Below, one piece after another: positions 6,676 through 14,279 of a DNA stretch of 64,000 nt. The stretch spans positions 1 through 64,000 of the forward strand of contig NZ_PIPN01000005.1 of assembly GCF_003986955.1 (NCBI RefSeq), given 5' to 3'. Source of the stretch: Aliidiomarina sedimenti (GTDB lineage Bacteria; Pseudomonadota; Gammaproteobacteria; Enterobacterales; Alteromonadaceae). Below the pieces are notes generated by a model, which saw nothing but the letters and a program-made list of their open reading frames with translations, had not been told where the DNA came from and searched no databases. Each line of letters starts with the position of its first letter. The first letter of the stretch is position 1. Position numbers and translations under genes: made by a program.

Positions 6676-8173
6676 TAGCGGCCTCCAATGCACGGCGATT
6701 CAATCGCCAGGCTTCGCGCGCCTTTTCACCATTCAAAAGCGTGTCACTCGATAACGGAAAAAGCCAGCCGTTTTCCTCTAGCAATCGCAATGTTTCGCGC
6801 GCGTGCTGTGCGCTCTTAACTTTGCGTGTTCCCTTGTTTACTTGGTTTACTGTGATCACGTCCAAGCCCTTACTCATGATCCATTGAATAACATCCTGAG
6901 CGGCTACATACTCAGCGCCAGCATTGCCTTGCTTAGTTAATCTCAGCGCCTCGGTTAAATACCAGTCACCCAGAATAATTGCGCGGCTCATGGTGTCACC
7001 TGTAACCCGTTCGGCGTTCTGGTTGTCGATAATCGTTAGCACCCCAGCAATGCGTGCGATTTGCTCGGCCACCTTTGCAGCGGTTGCTTTAATCTCGGAG
7101 TAGTCACCCGACGGAGCAAGCGCCAGCTCGATCTCGTTGTAAGCATCCACCCAAAGCGCTTTAGCTTCGCCCGTAACTTGCAGATCGCGCGGCTCTAATG
7201 TTCCGTCTGTATCTTTGGGTTGCTCAGCTTCCAGTAAGCGCGTCATAAGCTGCTGGTAGCGCTTAACTGTTTGGTTGGTAGTTAGGTCGATTTCTTGGTA
7301 TTTGCGTCGTCCTGCGAGGCTCTCAGGGGCAGCCATGAGAAAGCGAGCTAAGAACCCTTGACCAGACAACAATCCATCAGAGAGAACTCGCTGAGCAATG
7401 ACAGGCTGAACCATTAAATGAATGCTCAGACGCGGGTTTTTGATGCTCATGCTTTCACCTTCGCCAGCTCGCAAGCGGTGAATGTCTTTTCCATCCCAAA
7501 AGGTTGAAAGCCCAGCAATGCTTTTTTGTGCGTTATCCTTGTTCATGGCATGGCCGCCGAAAAACGTACCGCCTTCATCACTGAATAAACCTTGCGAGCT
7601 TTGGCCGCCTGAGAAGCTCTTTTGCAATCCTTCCAGCGTCGGCTCTTGGCATATCAAAGTAGGTGCAAGTGGTGGCTCAGGCGGTGCGCCCAGCTCCATG
7701 AGCGCTTTTGCGATTTCCTCGCGCCCTTCCTTACGCTTGGTTTTCAAAACCTCTTGGCGGGCTGCGCTAAAAGCCTCTCGCTCATTCAAATAATAATCGT
7801 AACTTTCCTTGTAGCTCTCGAATAATTCGCGCTGGCGCTTGGCATGGGGTTGCGTTGCGACGTTATCCGTTCCGCTCTTTCGGTCGCCGCTCTCACTGAT
7901 TGTCAGACAAAACAAATTGAGCGGATAGGTGCGCCCGTCAATAATCACGTTTGCGAATGGTTGCGCGGCCAATGCAGCGGCAGCCAATACGCTTTGACCC
8001 GCCGTTGCTGGCGCTACCTGAACACCATCAGCGATTGCATGAGCGGCATCACCCAAAACAGCGCCCAGAGCTTCCAGCGGGTACGGCTCAGGCTTCAATT
8101 TTTCAGGCGTTAATGGTTGCGGCATCGGATCGTTAAATTCGCTTGGTGGTTTAATAACGGCTGGCTGATTCAT
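6668..8173 (-). CDS. DUF3987 (YfjI-type) ATPase-like protein
   Basis: A 501-residue protein of the DUF3987 family, common in phages, satellites and integrative elements. It has a variant P-loop (SESGDRKSG, about residues 93-101) after a strand, and an acidic Walker-B-like motif (LFSDEGG, about residue 196). The C-terminal part resembles a small winged-helix domain. These proteins are thought to act as helicase or ATPase partners of Toprim primases in element replication; that role is inferred. Start and stop codons overlap the neighbours: ATGA with the Toprim gene upstream, and the 49-codon gene downstream. This places it in one operon. Confidence 0.85.
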   Translation of the reverse strand: MNQPAVIKPPSEFNDPMPQPLTPEKLKPEPYPLEALGAVLGDAAHAIADGVQVAPATAGQSVLAAAALAAQPFANVIIDGRTYPLNLFCLTISESGDRKSGTDNVATQPHAKRQRELFESYKESYDYYLNEREAFSAARQEVLKTKRKEGREEIAKALMELGAPPEPPLAPTLICQEPTLEGLQKSFSGGQSSQGLFSDEGGTFFGGHAMNKDNAQKSIAGLSTFWDGKDIHRLRAGEGESMSIKNPRLSIHLMVQPVIAQRVLSDGLLSGQGFLARFLMAAPESLAGRRKYQEIDLTTNQTVKRYQQLMTRLLEAEQPKDTDGTLEPRDLQVTGEAKALWVDAYNEIELALAPSGDYSEIKATAAKVAEQIARIAGVLTIIDNQNAERVTGDTMSRAIILGDWYLTEALRLTKQGNAGAEYVAAQDVIQWIMSKGLDVITVNQVNKGTRKVKSAQHARETLRLLEENGWLFPLSSDTLLNGEKAREAWRLNRRALEAAND

Positions 8174-9075
8174 GCGGCCACCTCCATAAAAACTTTAGAA
8201 ATAACCTGTAATCCTTTTTGCTGAGCCAGATCGTTAAAATCCGTTCCCTCGTCGGTGTCGAATTGCGGAATAACAACAAAAGCGCCAGCATCACGCGCGG
8301 CAGCCTCGGCTTTTTGAACGCCCACGTTACCAATACTGGTAAAGCGGTCATTGTCGGCGGCTATGATGATTTGAGCGGCTGGCGCTCTCATGCGTAGCGA
8401 CGTCGCAACGGGATTTAAGTTATTAGCATTAAACGCCACCAAAACAGGTAAACCTGTCGCCTCATGGATGCTTGCGCCAGTAGCAAAGCCCTCGCATACA
8501 ATCCAAGTTTTTGAATTGGCATGCGTCGAACCTCCCAACGGGCAGAATGAGCCGCTGATTTTTCCACCCTTGCGGAATGTCTTACCGCCGTTCGGGTTGA
8601 TGAATTGCAGGCTGGTAATCGTCATATTGAAGTCAACCAAAGGGATCACTAATGAATCATCCCAGCAACGGGCAATATGCGGCTGAATGCGTTTAACGGT
8701 TAAATAGGGATGCAAGTCGGCGCTTGCCAGTGACTCCCATATTTGCGCGCATTTCTCGGCCACCTCGCGCTGCTCCTGCTCTTTTCTCAATCGCGCTTGG
8801 CGTTGCGCTTGCTCGATAATCTGGCGCGTTTCAGGGGCAATCTGAGAGCCTCCACCCTCGATAACGGTATGACTTGCGCCAGCCTTCCACGATCCAAAAA
8901 CGTGAACGGTAGGTGCGTCGGTATTGTAGTAACTAACCAGCCAGCCGTTTCTTGTTCCGCGTTTGTCGCTCGCTACTTGATAGCGTTGCAGCTCGCCACT
9001 ATTGAGAACTTCGAGAGGCTCAGCGGGAACTAATCCCGCCGCCTCCATTTCTTGCATTAGTTGATTATTCATCAT
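8170..9075 (-). CDS. Toprim domain protein (P4-type primase-like)
   Basis: A 301-residue protein with an N-terminal region resembling the P4-family primase-associated segment. A Toprim domain follows from about residue 185: VCEGFATGASIHEATG (catalytic Glu) and IIIAADND (acidic pair). No zinc-finger cysteines or helicase motifs are visible, so the separate DUF3987 protein probably supplies the ATPase function. The predicted role is primer synthesis or nicking for element replication. It overlaps the start of the DUF3987 gene by ATGA and the end of the upstream gene by ATGATGA, which means tight translational coupling. Confidence 0.85.
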   Translation of the reverse strand: MMNNQLMQEMEAAGLVPAEPLEVLNSGELQRYQVASDKRGTRNGWLVSYYNTDAPTVHVFGSWKAGASHTVIEGGGSQIAPETRQIIEQAQRQARLRKEQEQREVAEKCAQIWESLASADLHPYLTVKRIQPHIARCWDDSLVIPLVDFNMTITSLQFINPNGGKTFRKGGKISGSFCPLGGSTHANSKTWIVCEGFATGASIHEATGLPVLVAFNANNLNPVATSLRMRAPAAQIIIAADNDRFTSIGNVGVQKAEAAARDAGAFVVIPQFDTDEGTDFNDLAQQKGLQVISKVFMEVAA

Positions 9076-9440
9076 TGATTGGCCGCCTCCATGTGCTTAC
9101 GGATGGTGCGGCGCAAGTCTTTGCGTATTGGTTTTTGTAAAGCGATGTAAACAGGTTCTAAGTACCAGCGCCAGCTTTCACTTGGTTGGCCTGAGCGGTA
9201 CTTACTTATTACCCATCCAAGCCGAATAATTCGAGGGTTAAAGGCTTGGGTTACATTGTGGTGGTTATTCGATTTGTAGCCGAATTTTTCGCCTAACTCA
9301 TGCGTTAAAATCCCTTGATGCTCCCATACCAGCATCAGAATGCGGCATTCTCTCGATGTGCGAGCCACGCGCATAAGTTGAGTAGGCGGGTAGTCCATCG
9401 ACGCTTTACAATCGGCAAAGTTTAGTTTAGTGTTATTCAT
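9072..9440 (-). CDS. Putative winged-helix DNA-binding protein
   Basis: A 122-residue protein of unknown family. A helix-turn-helix-like segment (RILMLVWEHQGILTHELGEK, then FGYKSNNHHNVTQAF) is followed by a basic C-terminal half (KPIRKDLRRTIRKHM). This composition suggests DNA binding. It lies between alpA and the Toprim gene, overlapping the latter, so a regulatory or origin-binding role in the element is plausible. It is one of two candidate regulators in the element, the other being AlpA. Confidence 0.6.
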   Translation of the reverse strand: MNNTKLNFADCKASMDYPPTQLMRVARTSRECRILMLVWEHQGILTHELGEKFGYKSNNHHNVTQAFNPRIIRLGWVISKYRSGQPSESWRWYLEPVYIALQKPIRKDLRRTIRKHMEAANQ

Positions 9441-9484
9441 GATCTGTAGCCTCCTTGTAGGTCAGGATCGCTTGGAGAGAAATG

Positions 9485-9523
9485 AAAGCCAGTAATAGTG
9501 TTCCCGCACTAGCTGGCTTTTTT
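9485..9523 (+). terminator. Hairpin between alpA and the replication genes
   Basis: AAGCCAG...TAGTG / CACTA...CTGGCTT forms a long stem followed by six T on the plus strand. On the minus strand the T tail is poor. It lies downstream of alpA and upstream of the 9072-9440 start, so it may instead attenuate minus-strand transcription, or end an unseen antisense transcript. Confidence 0.5.
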
Positions 9524-9536
9524 CTTGTCTGAGTTT

Positions 9537-9746
9537 TCATGCGGCTTCCTCCTTCGCCTTTTCGATTTGCTCCCGAATAAAGTCCTGAATCTGTGTGCGT
9601 ACCCAGAACACGGAACGGCCACCCAAAGTAATAGGCTTTGGGAACTTGTTTTCATTCATTAGCCGATAAATTGAAGCGCGACTGTAACGCACGGCGTCCA
9701 TCACTTCATTTAATCGCATCAGCTCGTTTTCAGGTTGGTTTTGCAT
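9537..9746 (-). CDS. AlpA family transcriptional regulator
   Basis: A 69-residue AlpA-type protein with a MerR-like winged-helix. LMRLNEVMDAVRYSRASIYR is followed by LMNENKFPKPITLGGRSVFW, both classic for the family. AlpA/Vis proteins activate or repress the integrase and excision genes of P4-like elements. The start is ATG 9746: AAGAAGG lies eight bases upstream and covers the alternative GTG at 9755. It is the first gene downstream of a promoter at 9801-9829 carrying a palindromic operator. A hairpin separates it from the replication genes. Confidence 0.9.
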   Translation of the reverse strand: MQNQPENELMRLNEVMDAVRYSRASIYRLMNENKFPKPITLGGRSVFWVRTQIQDFIREQIEKAKEEAA

Positions 9747-9800
9747 AATTTTCACCTTCTTGTAAGTAATTCAGAACACCGAAAATCTCGATGTATGAAT

Positions 9801-9829
9801 AGACTACCTAGCTGGTCAGACCAGATCAA
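9801..9829 (-). promoter_or_regulatory. alpA promoter with FadR-like palindrome
   Basis: On the minus strand TTGATC (9829-9824) and TAGTCT (9806-9801) are spaced by exactly 17 bp and fit a sigma-70 -35/-10 pair. The spacer contains CTGGTC-A-GACCAG, a perfect 6+1+6 palindrome. The 17-mer AGCTGGTCAGACCAGAT (9810-9826) closely matches the known FadR operator form (CTGGTNNGACCAG). A repressor bound there would block RNA polymerase. Whether host FadR or an element protein binds is not known. Confidence 0.6.
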
Positions 9830-10021
9830 ACATAAAACATGATAAAATTAGCGGTTATGATACCGAGGGATGCTGCAAAAGTTTTCATAAAACAGAGGCT
9901 TTAATCTTGAATGCACGTATGCTTTGGCTTACAAGCTAAACGCTTGTTTAAAAAAAATTAACGCAATTTCAATTAGAACATTTTGGAATAAATGTGTACT
10001 TTTTTATTTCTTTGGGTTTTA

Positions 10022-10100
10022 CCGACACCCACCCGACAAGCTCCCGACACAAAAAAGCCCGCATAAATGCAGGCTTCCGACGTTTACGACACTTCCGACG
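10022..10100 (+). repeat. CCGACA iterons, array 2
   Basis: CCGACA occurs at 10022, 10033 and 10044, exactly 11 bp apart, and CCGACG at 10077 and 10095. The motif is the same as in array 1 (6406-6482), where it reads on the opposite strand. It lies in non-coding DNA just after the integrase gene, beside its terminator. Confidence 0.65.
10051..10075 (-). terminator. Integrase gene terminator
   Basis: On the minus strand AGCC-TGCAT / ATGC-GGGCT with a short loop is followed by six T, about 30 bp after the integrase stop at 10103. Confidence 0.8.
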
Positions 10101-10102
10101 GG

Positions 10103-11344
10103 TTAAACGGCTTTCAAATTGCGTCGGCCTTTACCGATTGCTAGTGAGCCCTGAGCGGCTTGCTCGATAAACTCACTCCACCATTGCATCATCAGGCGTC
10201 GGCGTTGCAGGTAATCGGCGCGATTGTATGCGGCTCTCACTGAATCTTTATCGCGATGCGCCAGCGCTGCTTCGATAATGTCAGGGTCAAAGCCCTGTTC
10301 ATTTAACGTCGTACTGGCAATAGAACGTAATCCATGAGCAACAAGGCGGTTTTTATAGCCCATACGTTTCAGCGCCATGTTTGCGGTTTGCTCGTTGGTT
10401 GGCTTCATTGGGTTTCTGTCACCTGTGAAAATAAACTCACCCGCGCCGCTGATTGGTTTCATTTCAGCCAAAAGAGAAAGCACCTGCTCAGTGAGCGGTA
10501 TGCTGTGATCATTTCGCATTTTCATGCGGCTGGCAGGAATTACCCAGAGCTGGTTTTCAAAGTCGATTTCATCCCAGCGCGCGCCCGCTGCTTCACTTGG
10601 TCGTGTCATGGTGTGAAGTTGGAACTCAATTAAACAGCGGGTAGTGAATTTAATGCTGGCGCGCTGAAGTGTGTGCATCAGCTCAGGCAATTCATCAGGC
10701 TTTAAGGCGGGTTGATTTTTGACGGTAGGTGCGTCAAATGCTTTGGCGATACCTTGCAGCGGGTTATGGTGGATAACGCCCGTATTGGTAGCCCAGATCA
10801 TAATCTCATTGATGCGCTGGCAAAGGCGGCGCAATGTTTCCAGAGAGCCTTTAGCCTCGATTGGTCGCAAAGCCTCAATGACTTGCGGCGCGGTCAGTTT
10901 GGCAATCGGGAATTTACCCAGCTTAGGGAAAGCGTGATTTCTCAGTGAGCGCTCTATGTCGTCGGCGTAGTCGGCCGTTACCTTTTTCCGCTTCTTGGTC
11001 ATCCAATCCATAGCGACGGTTTCAAAAGTAGCTTCATGTAGCTTCTTGTTAGCTTCCTGCTGCTGGCGCTCATGCTCCTGTGGATCGATGTTATTACCTA
11101 GCAAGCTGGCAAACTTTCGGCGGCGCTCTCTCGCTTCACTCAGTCCAGTTGCAGGATAATCACCAATCTTTAAGTTTGCGCGTTTTTTGGTGTATGGCCG
11201 ATAGTAATTAAACAGCCAGATTTTAGCTCCCGACGGTTTAACCCTAAGGTAAAGCCCGCCACCATCAGCAAGGTTAAACTCCTTTTCTTTTGGCTTGGCG
11301 TGTTCAACCTGTTTCGCATTGAGTAACTCTTTTCCTCGCGCCAT
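10103..11344 (-). CDS. Tyrosine recombinase integrase, P4 type
   Basis: A 413-residue site-specific recombinase of the P4 integrase group. The N-terminal arm-binding domain is DUF4102-like (LADGGGLYLRVKPSGAKIW). A core-binding domain and the catalytic domain follow, with Arg in HTMTRPSEAAG, the HGLRS box, AHRD and the nucleophile Tyr near AAYNRADY. It recombines the ssrA 3' end with the element attachment site. The gene starts about 190 bp inside the ssrA-side repeat, the usual place for an integrase, with putative arm sites just upstream of its start. It looks intact, so excision may still be possible. Confidence 0.95.
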   Translation of the reverse strand: MARGKELLNAKQVEHAKPKEKEFNLADGGGLYLRVKPSGAKIWLFNYYRPYTKKRANLKIGDYPATGLSEARERRRKFASLLGNNIDPQEHERQQQEANKKLHEATFETVAMDWMTKKRKKVTADYADDIERSLRNHAFPKLGKFPIAKLTAPQVIEALRPIEAKGSLETLRRLCQRINEIMIWATNTGVIHHNPLQGIAKAFDAPTVKNQPALKPDELPELMHTLQRASIKFTTRCLIEFQLHTMTRPSEAAGARWDEIDFENQLWVIPASRMKMRNDHSIPLTEQVLSLLAEMKPISGAGEFIFTGDRNPMKPTNEQTANMALKRMGYKNRLVAHGLRSIASTTLNEQGFDPDIIEAALAHRDKDSVRAAYNRADYLQRRRLMMQWWSEFIEQAAQGSLAIGKGRRNLKAV

Positions 11345-11368
11345 TTCCTTAGCCCCTTAGTTGATTTG

Positions 11369-11416
11369 GTAACACGGAATTTAGTAACACGTTAGCCGTG
11401 TTACCAGTTATGTTAC
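11369..11416. repeat. Putative integrase arm sites, proximal end
   Basis: GTAACACG occurs at 11369-11376 and 11384-11391, and the inverted form CGTGTTAC at 11397-11404 with TATGTTAC at 11409-11416. This pair of direct plus inverted copies lies between the integrase start and the attachment repeat, and matches motifs at the distal end (5039-5078). Confidence 0.55.
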
Positions 11417-11502
11417 TAAAAAACTAAGAAATAGCGAGGCCAAATAAGACCTTAAAATAGCAATATGGACTGTAAGTTATTGATTTTACTTTCTATTGGG
11501 CA

Positions 11503-11528
11503 CAAAAAAAGACGCCCTAAGACGTCTT
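11503..11528 (-). terminator. Replacement ssrA terminator supplied by the element
   Basis: On the minus strand AAGACG / CGTCTT with an eight-base loop is followed by seven T, only 12 bp after the ssrA 3' end. The sequence belongs to the element and takes the place of the displaced terminator at 4894-4919. Confidence 0.75.
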
Positions 11529-11536
11529 AATTTGTC

Positions 11537-11567
11537 GATATGGTGGAGCTGGCGGGATTTGAACCCG
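11537..11567 (-). repeat. Attachment site repeat, ssrA copy
   Basis: A 31-bp sequence identical to 4950-4980. It covers the acceptor stem and T-arm of tmRNA and extends four bases past CCA. Integration into it keeps ssrA intact, as usual for elements that target tRNA or tmRNA genes. Confidence 0.9.
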
Positions 11568-11895
11568 CGTCCGCAATAACTCCGCTCTCGGTCCTACATG
11601 CTTAGCCATCTCATTTAGTTAACTGCGTAAGTCGCCGAGTGGCAGGCTACTTAGCAGCGATCTCGATTAGTTTTAATGCTTCAGCTACGAGAGAAGCTTC
11701 CACACGAGTCTGATTTAGATGACTATCCGAACCTCGTCTCCCAGACTAAGCGCGAGTGGATAGTTAGCGGGTCTTAGGCCGCTAAAGCGTAGTTGTCGTC
11801 GTTTGCAACTATAAAGTTGAGGCTTTTTACGAGGCCAGCCTCACCTCGGCATGCACCTTAAGTTTCATTTATCCCGTCGAATCCAGATCAGCCCC
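11541..11895 (-). ncRNA. ssrA: Transfer-messenger RNA (tmRNA)
   Basis: A single-chain tmRNA of 355 nt. The 5' end GGGGCTGATCTGGATTCGAC is at 11895 and the 3' end GCTCCACCA is at 11541. The tag frame (11806-11774) reads ANDDNYALAA followed by TAA. It rescues ribosomes stalled on broken mRNAs and marks the peptides for proteolysis. The tRNA-like 3' half is the target of the integrated element. The mature ends are intact, so the gene should work. Confidence 0.97.
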
Positions 11896-12057
11896 GAATT
11901 CTGGTATAACTTACTTAAGACTGGTCAAGTGTACCTGAGCGCCAGCTATAACGCCAGATGATTCCGCTCAAGTGCATACTCTGTAACCGTATATATGGAC
12001 TATAAATTGCCGTTCAAGTTCCATTAGTAAATAGAATGGCGAAAAAATAACCTTGGC

Positions 12058-12441
12058 TCACAAACTGCAGTCATCACAGCGCGACTGGCCGGTCAGCAAA
12101 CGGGAAATTTTGTAGCGGTTGCGGGCGAAGAACAGATAGGCTTTATCTGCCAGCCAGCGGATCCCGGGCCAACGCAAGGGAGCAGTTAACCAGCCCCGGC
12201 CAACCAACGACCAGGCGGCGTGGGTTACATCCAGACCGTAGAGCATCTCAGCGTTGTCTGTCTTGCCATGCAAAATGCTATCCGCCGCCGTTTTGTCGAT
12301 GTCCGGATAGCGGGCAGCAAAGCCGTCGGCGTGAATATCTTCAAATGCCATCTGACTCTGTGTGTCCAGTTTGCGTAACTTACGCATTTCATGCACGCAC
12401 AGCGGGCAACCACCGTCATAGAATATAGTTAATCGGCTCAT
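12058..12441 (-). CDS. DCC family thiol-disulfide oxidoreductase-like protein (DUF393)
   Basis: A 127-residue protein with the family-defining N-terminal motif YDGGCPLC, where two cysteines flank a short loop as in thioredoxin-like folds, followed by EMRKLRKLD. DCC proteins are small and often lie beside redox enzymes; substrates are unknown. A second cysteine pair occurs at the C-terminus (CDDCSL). It is 20 bp from the OYE-type oxidoreductase gene and in the same direction, and WrbA follows in the same direction, so the three probably form a redox cluster. Confidence 0.85.
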   Translation of the reverse strand: MSRLTIFYDGGCPLCVHEMRKLRKLDTQSQMAFEDIHADGFAARYPDIDKTAADSILHGKTDNAEMLYGLDVTHAAWSLVGRGWLTAPLRWPGIRWLADKAYLFFARNRYKISRLLTGQSRCDDCSL

Positions 12442-12461
12442 ACTACCTCGCCATCCCCTCC

Positions 12462-13565
12462 CTAGTCAGAGAGGTTGATTTTACGCCAATTCAGCTCATG
12501 TTGGAGTGTTGCTTTGGGCTCCAGCATGGTCGGGTCCAACTCATGGATATCAAGACCGTCTTTTAACCGTAGCGGCAGGTCCTGATGCACCAGGGCTTTA
12601 CGAGCAACCGCAAGCAATGCATCCGGGTACTGCTCTGCCAAATCTTCCATATTGTTCTCGGTAATACCACCATTGATAATCAATGACAGCCCTTCCACTT
12701 CGGAGGCTACTTGCGCCAGCGACTTGTCACTGTCTTTAAGGGCTTTGCGGTTGACCGCTGTATCGGTGGTGTGGACATAGGCCAGCCCGGCATCACGCAA
12801 TTTCTCTAGCAGGTAACGGAAACCGTCTTCACCCTCTGGCCATTGATAATCGTGGTCAGTGACCGTAATCTGGCTCAAACGCATACCAATTACGAAATCT
12901 TCGCCACAGGCATCATGCACGGCTTTCACCAGCAGCAACAAGAAGCGCATGCGGTTGTCGAGGTTACCACCCCATTGATCTTTACGATCATTAAATTCCG
13001 TGCTTAAAAACTGGTTCAACAAATAGCCATTTGCCGCATGCAGTTCAACGCCATCAAAGCCAGCGGCTTTTGCGCGTTTAGCCGCACCTACAAAGCCATT
13101 CATGATCTGGTTGATATCCCCTTCATCCAGAGTTTCCGGCTTCGTCCAGTGTTCGAGCTTGCCATACATCGACAAGGGCACACCTTTGGGGCGAGCTTCG
13201 GATACTCCTTTAGGGTGCTCATAAAACCGGTTGTACTGCATTTGCGCCCCAGCATGCATCAACTGGCAAATAAAAGCGGCACCCGCGCCGTGCACTTTTT
13301 CGACCACGTTTGCCCAACCTTCCTGCTGGCTGTCGTCGGTAATACCTGGCTGGTACTGATAACCCTGACTGGCTTTGCGGTCGGTGTACACGCCTTCACT
13401 GATGATAAGATCGAAACCACCATCCGCGAACCTTGTGTAGTAGTCTTCCATTAGCTCTGTGGGTTCGCCTTCATGCTCTGCACTGATGCGGGTCATGGGG
13501 CCTACCACTAAACGATTTGATAATTCAATATTGCCTAAGGTCGCGTGCTTAAATACTTCTGACAT
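12462..13565 (-). CDS. NADH:flavin oxidoreductase, Old Yellow Enzyme family
   Basis: A 367-residue FMN enzyme of the OYE/YqjM type. The barrel is recognisable from the N-terminal SNRLVVGPMTR, the LMHAGAQ strand, HAANGYLLNQFLS (substrate/FMN site) and the INGGI strand near the end. Such enzymes reduce activated alkenes or aldehydes with NAD(P)H. The start at ATG 13565 is preferred because AGGAGA stands five bases before it. It lies between the DCC gene downstream and wrbA upstream, in the same orientation. Confidence 0.9.
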   Translation of the reverse strand: MSEVFKHATLGNIELSNRLVVGPMTRISAEHEGEPTELMEDYYTRFADGGFDLIISEGVYTDRKASQGYQYQPGITDDSQQEGWANVVEKVHGAGAAFICQLMHAGAQMQYNRFYEHPKGVSEARPKGVPLSMYGKLEHWTKPETLDEGDINQIMNGFVGAAKRAKAAGFDGVELHAANGYLLNQFLSTEFNDRKDQWGGNLDNRMRFLLLLVKAVHDACGEDFVIGMRLSQITVTDHDYQWPEGEDGFRYLLEKLRDAGLAYVHTTDTAVNRKALKDSDKSLAQVASEVEGLSLIINGGITENNMEDLAEQYPDALLAVARKALVHQDLPLRLKDGLDIHELDPTMLEPKATLQHELNWRKINLSD

Positions 13566-13617
13566 GGACTCTCCTGAGTTCTGTTCCAATCCAATACTAA
13601 CTGTCGTTTAACGTGCC

Positions 13618-14217
13618 TCAAGCACTTAATTTTTTAGCAATTTTTGCGATGTGTTCGCCCTGAAAACGAGCACCATCGAGTTCGTTTTCGGATGGCTGGC
13701 GTGAGCCGTCACCGCCGGCGATGGTACTGGCACCATAGGGGCTACCGCCGCTAATTTCATCCATGGTCGACTGGCCGGCAAAACTGTATGGCAATCCAAC
13801 CACAACAAACCCTAAATGCAGTAACAAGGTGTGGAAGTTAAGAATGGTACTTTCCTGGCCGCCGTGTTGAGTGCCTGTCGAGGTAAATACGCCCCCTACT
13901 TTGCCAATCAGCGATCCGTTCGCCCATAGCCCACCGGCCTGGTCGAGAAAGTTTTTCATTTGCGACGCCATCATGCCAAACCGCGTCGGCGTACCGAAGA
14001 TTACGGCATCGTAGTTTTTCAGGTCATCGACCTTGGCGATGGGGGCGCTCTGTTCGACTTTATAGCCAGATTTCTTTGCGACCTCTTCCGGAACCAGTTC
14101 AGCAACGCGCTTTATGTCAACGTCCGCGCCACCCTTACGGGCGCCTTCTGCCACCGCCTTGGCCAAGGTTTCGATATGACCATAACTTGAATAATAAAGA
14201 ACCAGAACTTTTGCCAT
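13618..14217 (-). CDS. wrbA: NAD(P)H:quinone oxidoreductase WrbA
   Basis: A 199-residue flavodoxin-fold quinone reductase. The FMN site is [12 protein letters not shown] at the N-terminus; [10 protein letters not shown] and [10 protein letters not shown] are hallmark WrbA segments. It performs two-electron quinone reduction under stress and assembles as a tetramer. The start at ATG 14217 has GAGG five bases upstream. It heads the redox group with the OYE-type gene 52 bp downstream. Length and motifs are typical and no oddities are seen. Confidence 0.95.
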   Translation of the reverse strand: MAKVLVLYYSSYGHIETLAKAVAEGARKGGADVDIKRVAELVPEEVAKKSGYKVEQSAPIAKVDDLKNYDAVIFGTPTRFGMMASQMKNFLDQAGGLWANGSLIGKVGGVFTSTGTQHGGQESTILNFHTLLLHLGFVVVGLPYSFAGQSTMDEISGGSPYGASTIAGGDGSRQPSENELDGARFQGEHIAKIAKKLSA

Positions 14218-14279
14218 GTTGCCTCGCAATTCGAATAAGTAATAATAAGTGCATTACTTCAGAAGCTTAGCAGACGGTT

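Larger units (their letters stand above)
9756..10102. other. Regulatory stretch between alpA and the integrase gene
   Basis: This 347-bp stretch has no gene. It holds the alpA promoter and palindrome (9801-9829), a long AT-rich section with several A and T runs (9830-10020), CCGACA repeats (10022-10100), and the integrase terminator. It is the likely control and possibly origin region of the element. Confidence 0.6.
4950..11567 (-). mobile_element. Integrative element in the 3' end of ssrA (P4-like satellite type)
   Basis: A 6.6-kb element bounded by 31-bp identical direct repeats (4950-4980 and 11537-11567) that cover the last 27 nt of tmRNA plus four bases beyond CCA. All genes read on the minus strand: integrase next to ssrA, then alpA, a winged-helix-like gene, a Toprim gene, a DUF3987 gene, three small genes and a lipoprotein gene. 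This is the layout of P4-type satellites and related phage-parasite elements: integrase, AlpA, primase/ATPase-like functions and no structural genes. It also carries phased short repeats. Helper dependence and mobility are inference. Confidence 0.85.

Noticed and set aside
13038-13454. A 138-residue plus-strand frame
   Set aside because: Antisense to the OYE-type gene; no independent signals.
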